From Chloroflexota bacterium (GTDB taxonomy: Bacteria > Chloroflexota > Dehalococcoidia > UBA3495): a stretch of 17,953 nt of DNA. The stretch spans positions 1 to 17,953 of the forward strand of contig JADFNR010000069.1 in assembly GCA_022563275.1 (NCBI GenBank), given 5' to 3'. Positions 15,356 through 17,953 of this stretch are shown in pieces (within the stretch, counting starts at the first letter, position 1; each line of letters opens with the position of its first letter). Both the position numbers and the translations under genes were made by a program. Under the pieces are notes generated by a model. That model had not been told where the DNA came from. It ran no database searches and worked only from the letters and a program-made list of their open reading frames with translations.

Positions 15356-16762
15356 CTAGACCGGCGGGCGCTGCTCGTACCAGCGGGCGTGCTGCTGGTA
15401 GGTGTAGGCCGCCTGGATCACGCCGGGCTCGTCGAAGGGTCTTCCCGCTATCTGCAGGCCCACTGGCAGCCCCGCTTGGGTGAAACCGCAGGGGACCGAG
15501 ATGGCCGGCAGCCCGGTGACGTTGAACGGTGCGGTGAAACTGCGGCCCTTGATGGTGGCGATGGGGTCGTAGCCTTCGAACGCCGCCGCCGGTTGGGTCA
15601 TGGTCGGCGTCACGAAGAAGTCGACCTTGCGCAGCGCCTCCGCGAACTCCCGCTTGCTCCACTGGCGGCAACGTTGGGCCTGTAGATAATCGCCCGCGCT
15701 GAGCAAGCCGCCGATGCGGAACCTGGCCCGGACGATCTCGCCGAAATCCTGGGGCCGGCTTTTCAAGTTTGGCTCGTGGAAGGCGTAGGCCTCGCTGACC
15801 ATGATTATGGTGTTGGCCGCGCGCACGTATTCCAGGCTGGGGAGGTTTACCTCCACTATCTTGGCTCCCAGATTCTCCAACTCTCCCACCGCCTTTTCGA
15901 CGATGGCCACCACTTCCGGGTCTACGCTGGGATCGGCGTCGAAGAAATAATGCCGGGGCAGCCCGATGGTCTTGCCCCGGATGTCTTCTTTGAGGGACAG
16001 GGAATAGTCGGGGACCGGCGCGTGGCTGCTGGTGGGGTCCTTCGGGTCGTGACCGGCGATGGCTTGGAGCATATAAGCGCTGTCTTCCACCGTCCAAGTC
16101 ATGGGTCCCACGTGGTCTTGAGACCAACTCAGGGTGACCACGCCGGAGCGGCTCACCCGGCCGTAGGTGGGTTTCAGGCCCACGATGCCGCAGAGGGATG
16201 CTGGACCGCGGATGGAACCGCCGGTGCAGGAGCCAAGGGCGCCCATGGCCTGTCCCGACGAAACCGCGGAGGCCGACCCGCTGCTGGAGCCGCCGGTGAT
16301 GTGGTCCAGGTTCCAGGGGTTACAGGCCGGCTCGAAGGGCGTGGTCCAGTCCGGGCCGCCCAGGGCGAATTCATGCATGGCCAGCTTGCCCAGCAATATC
16401 GCTCCGGCCTCTTTCAGACGGGCGGTGGGGGTCGAGTCCTCAGTGGGCACCCGGTCGAAATCGACCCGGGAGCCTGCGGTGGTGCGTATCCCCGCCGTGT
16501 CGTAGAGGTCTTTCAGGGCGATGGGTATCCCGTGCAGCGGGCCTCTGTAGCGGCCGCCGCGGATCTCCGCCTCGGCGGCGCGGGCTTCGCTCATGGCCTC
16601 CTCGGATAGCAACGTGATGAAGGAGTGCAACCGGTCATCGGTCTCGGCTATCCGGTCCAAGAAAGCCTGGGTCAGTTCCACGGGGGAAAGTTCGCCGCCC
16701 TTCAGCAGCTTGCCCGCTTCGTGGATCGTCAGATGGTGTAGCTTCTTATCAACTTGCGCCAA
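15356..16762 (-). CDS. Amidase signature family enzyme (GatA/AtzE-like)
   Basis: A 468-residue amidase that would hydrolyse a C-N amide bond. The Ser-cisSer-Lys triad has exact family spacing: K84 (IALKDLYDTAG), S159 (GGSSSGS) and nucleophile S183 (GGSIRGPAS), 75 and 24 residues apart as in FAAH and GatA. The usual Asp four residues before the nucleophile (D-T-G-G-S) is Cys179 here. LCGIVGLKPTYGRVSRSG and SVPCGFTQAGLPVGLQIAGR are further family hallmarks. The start is TTG 16762, 4 nt after a GGTGG ribosome site; no ATG fits the N-terminal TIHEAGKLLKGGELSPVEL motif. A 61-aa GatC-like gene lies 89 bp upstream, as in AtzE-AtzG pairs, so a two-subunit enzyme is likely. True GatA is less likely: no GatB is present. 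Confidence 0.93.
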   Translation of the reverse strand: MAQVDKKLHHLTIHEAGKLLKGGELSPVELTQAFLDRIAETDDRLHSFITLLSEEAMSEARAAEAEIRGGRYRGPLHGIPIALKDLYDTAGIRTTAGSRVDFDRVPTEDSTPTARLKEAGAILLGKLAMHEFALGGPDWTTPFEPACNPWNLDHITGGSSSGSASAVSSGQAMGALGSCTGGSIRGPASLCGIVGLKPTYGRVSRSGVVTLSWSQDHVGPMTWTVEDSAYMLQAIAGHDPKDPTSSHAPVPDYSLSLKEDIRGKTIGLPRHYFFDADPSVDPEVVAIVEKAVGELENLGAKIVEVNLPSLEYVRAANTIIMVSEAYAFHEPNLKSRPQDFGEIVRARFRIGGLLSAGDYLQAQRCRQWSKREFAEALRKVDFFVTPTMTQPAAAFEGYDPIATIKGRSFTAPFNVTGLPAISVPCGFTQAGLPVGLQIAGRPFDEPGVIQAAYTYQQHARWYEQRPPV

Positions 16763-16792
16763 TTTTCCACCGCCGTTTCTTGCAAAAATCCG

Positions 16793-16811
16793 TTCCCCCG
16801 TGGCGGGGGAA
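16793..16811 (-). terminator. Terminator-like hairpin between GatC-like and amidase genes
   Basis: Read on the minus strand, TTCCCCCG-CCA-CGGGGGAA is a perfect 8-bp stem with 3-nt loop, followed by CGGATTTTTGC. It lies 31 bp upstream of the amidase start. It could act as an intrinsic terminator or attenuator setting the ratio of the two products. The adjoining GGTTAGGATGGGGG (plus strand) is also seen in recurrent intergenic repeats, so it may simply be a repeat copy. Confidence 0.45.
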
Positions 16812-16851
16812 GGTTAGGATGGGGGCGTTCCCTGGTGAGGGTATTCCCCGC

Positions 16852-17037
16852 CTAATCTGGATGGAACTCCAGCACCATTTCCTCGGGGCCGAAATCTATG
16901 GAGTGCACCAAGGCCGTGTACTCCAGATACAGCTCATAGATAGGCTTGAGATGCTCCAACTCTTCCTGGTCCATGCCCAGACCCGCCCGGTCGGCCATGA
17001 ACCTGAATTCTTCCATGGAGATTTCCTGGTCAGCCAT
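16852..17037 (-). CDS. GatC/AtzG-like small amidase partner
   Basis: A 61-residue protein (MADQEISMEEFRFMADRAGL...). The pattern I-S-x-E-E-x3-x-A-x-x-A-G-L-x-x-x-x-E-E-L-E-x-L-x3-x-x-x-x-x-Y closely follows the GatC N-terminal half (consensus IS-EEV-HLA-LARL-LSEEE), then ends LVHSIDFGPEEMVLEFHPD where GatC has LDTEGVEPT-HP. GatC and AtzG are small subunits that wrap around and stabilise their amidase. The start at ATG 17037 is supported by AGGAG 8 nt upstream; the reading frame stays open further 5' but that part (to 17490) overlaps the FAH gene and has no family pattern. It lies directly upstream of the amidase and downstream of the FAH gene, all co-directional. The resemblance is by eye and the protein is short, so moderate confidence in the family, higher in the gene. 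Confidence 0.75.
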   Translation of the reverse strand: MADQEISMEEFRFMADRAGLGMDQEELEHLKPIYELYLEYTALVHSIDFGPEEMVLEFHPD

Positions 17038-17153
17038 AACTGCCACTCCTAGAACCAGAGTAAAGTGTCCAAAAAGATAGGTGATTATACATCGCGCTAG
17101 GACTAGAGGGTTGCCAGACGGATAATGATTGCAAGATGACCAGAGACGCCTGG

Positions 17154-17216
17154 ATCCCGGCTGGGTCGGGATGACGGAGGCGGCCCTGCCGATGCCCAGT
17201 GGCAGGGCCGCCTCCG
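17154..17216. repeat. Palindromic repeat plus 16-bp-stem hairpin after FAH gene
   Basis: CGGAGGCGGCCCTGCC (17175-17190) and GGCAGGGCCGCCTCCG (17201-17216) form a perfect 16-bp stem with a 10-nt loop, 34 bp downstream of the FAH stop on the minus strand, so it may terminate or stabilise that mRNA; no T-tract follows. Next to it, ATCCCG (17154-17159) and CGGGAT (17167-17172) form a hairpin within CCTGGATCCCGGC...CGGGATGACG, a pattern I recognise as a widespread bacterial intergenic palindromic repeat. No gene is visible in 17038-17249. Confidence 0.55.
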
Positions 17217-17249
17217 AGTTTCCAGGTTGGAATAGGGCGGGGGCTACCC

Positions 17250-17953
17250 CTATGAGTACTTCCCGCCGTCCTGGGGCACGGTGCCCTCGCGGCCCTGGTC
17301 GGCCATCTCCAAGCGGGTGGTCCTGGGCCAGGTGCGATTCAGATCGTCCTGGACGTTGAAATGCAGCGTGCCCAGGCCCTGCACCTCGAGCTCGACCTTG
17401 TCGGCGTCCTGAAACGCGCTCAGGCCCCGGTGGTTGGTCCCGGTGGCGATGACGTCTCCGGGCTCCAGTTCGTGGATGGAACTGACCCATTCAATGATCC
17501 TTGGGATTTGGTGGGCCATGTCGTCGGAGTTGAATGATTGCTTCAAATCTTCATTGACCCATAGATTGATCGACAGCTTATGAGGGTCATCGATCTCGTC
17601 GGCGGTGACCAGATAGGGGCCCATGGGCGCGAATGTGTCCCGGGACTTCATCTGGTAGAAGGTGTTGCCGCCGGCCTGCAGACCGCGGGCCGAACCGTCG
17701 ATGAAGTTCAGGTAGCCGAATATGTAGTCGTAGGCGTCTTCCTGTTTCACGTTGCTGGCCCGCTTGCCGATCACCAACGCGAACTCGGCCTCGCCCTCGA
17801 AGATGGTGGCCGGAATGTCGGGAAGTATCATGGTGTCGCCATCGCCGATGACGGAGTTGGGCGACTTCTGGAAAGCGTTAATGGGGGCCGGCTCGTCCCG
17901 GGTGCCGTCCTCCATGTAGTTCACCGCCATGCAGATGATGTTGGGGGGCTTGG
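17250..17953 (-). CDS. Fumarylacetoacetate hydrolase family protein (5' end beyond window)
   Basis: The C-terminal 234 residues of an FAH-fold enzyme, a family that hydrolyses C-C bonds of acylpyruvates or decarboxylates/isomerises related products of aromatic breakdown. At the right edge the frame reads KPPNIICMAVNY, matching the family motif P-I-ICVGLNY, so the gene continues upstream and the Met at 17930 is internal. Numbering from that Met, metal ligands E47-x-E49 (FEGEAEFALVIG) and D78 (FIDGSARGLQ) are in place, and MKSRDTFAPMGPYL and GDVIATGTNHRG follow. The usual N-D-x-T/S-A-R-D is I-D-G-S-A-R-G here: the metal Asp is kept but the Asn before it and the Asp after Arg are changed. It is the most upstream visible gene of the amidase group. 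Confidence 0.92.
   Translation of the reverse strand, partial: KPPNIICMAVNYMEDGTRDEPAPINAFQKSPNSVIGDGDTMILPDIPATIFEGEAEFALVIGKRASNVKQEDAYDYIFGYLNFIDGSARGLQAGGNTFYQMKSRDTFAPMGPYLVTADEIDDPHKLSINLWVNEDLKQSFNSDDMAHQIPRIIEWVSSIHELEPGDVIATGTNHRGLSAFQDADKVELEVQGLGTLHFNVQDDLNRTWPRTTRLEMADQGREGTVPQDGGKYS

Noticed and set aside
15282..16127. 281-aa minus-strand frame overlapping the amidase
   Set aside because: Arg/Pro/Gly-rich out-of-frame translation of the amidase region, without motifs or a ribosome site.
17038..17490. N-terminal extension of the GatC-like frame
   Set aside because: The 5' part overlaps the FAH gene in another frame, crosses its hairpin and repeat, and is low-complexity; the ATG at 17037 has its own ribosome site.

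Overview
The window looks like a catabolic accessory region from a GC-rich bacterium. It is most consistent with Chloroflexota of the SAR202/Dehalococcoidia type, but this is an inference from gene content; there is no rRNA or ribosomal marker here. The basis is the density of families reported to be expanded in that lineage: four separate luciferase-like flavin-dependent oxidoreductases (LLMs), a Rieske ring-hydroxylating oxygenase, a reductive-dehalogenase-like Fe-S protein, an SDR, alpha/beta hydrolases, an amidase and a fumarylacetoacetate hydrolase (FAH) family protein. No transposase, integrase, phage gene, tRNA, rRNA or CRISPR array is visible.

Layout. (1) 1-727, minus: an LLM cut by the left edge. 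(2) 728-1114: a divergent intergenic region with a clean 8+2+8 dyad. (3) 1115-4803, plus: RdhA/QueG-like double 4Fe-4S protein, a structured 267-bp spacer, a second LLM, then an alpha/beta hydrolase. A strong two-way hairpin (4857-4885) closes this block against the convergent next one. (4) 4909-9612, minus: Rieske oxygenase, SDR, and a large lipoprotein built of two 8-bladed PQQ-like propellers. (5) 9834-14429, minus: a tightly packed set transcribed in the order LLM (group 1) > NtaA/DszA-type LLM (ATGA overlap) > [308-bp repeat-rich gap] > FMN reductase > alpha/beta hydrolase (41-nt overlap) > small galactose-binding-like protein. (6) 14430-15244: a gene-poor stretch with one plausible small plus-strand gene and one possible 31-aa ORF. 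(7) 15356-17953, minus: FAH-family protein (cut by the right edge), then a previously easy-to-miss 61-aa GatC-like protein, then an amidase.

How the genes may work together (inference): the FMN reductase would supply reduced flavin to the flavin monooxygenases, which with the Rieske enzyme oxygenate organic substrates. SDR, hydrolases, amidase and FAH-type enzymes would process the resulting alcohols, esters/C-C bonds, amides and acylpyruvate-like products. No electron-transfer partner for the Rieske protein and no membrane anchor for the RdhA-like protein lie in the window. The most interesting items are the GatC-like partner of the amidase, the amidase's Asp-to-Cys change beside its nucleophile, the cytoplasmic RdhA-like protein with its structured downstream spacer, and the double-propeller lipoprotein.
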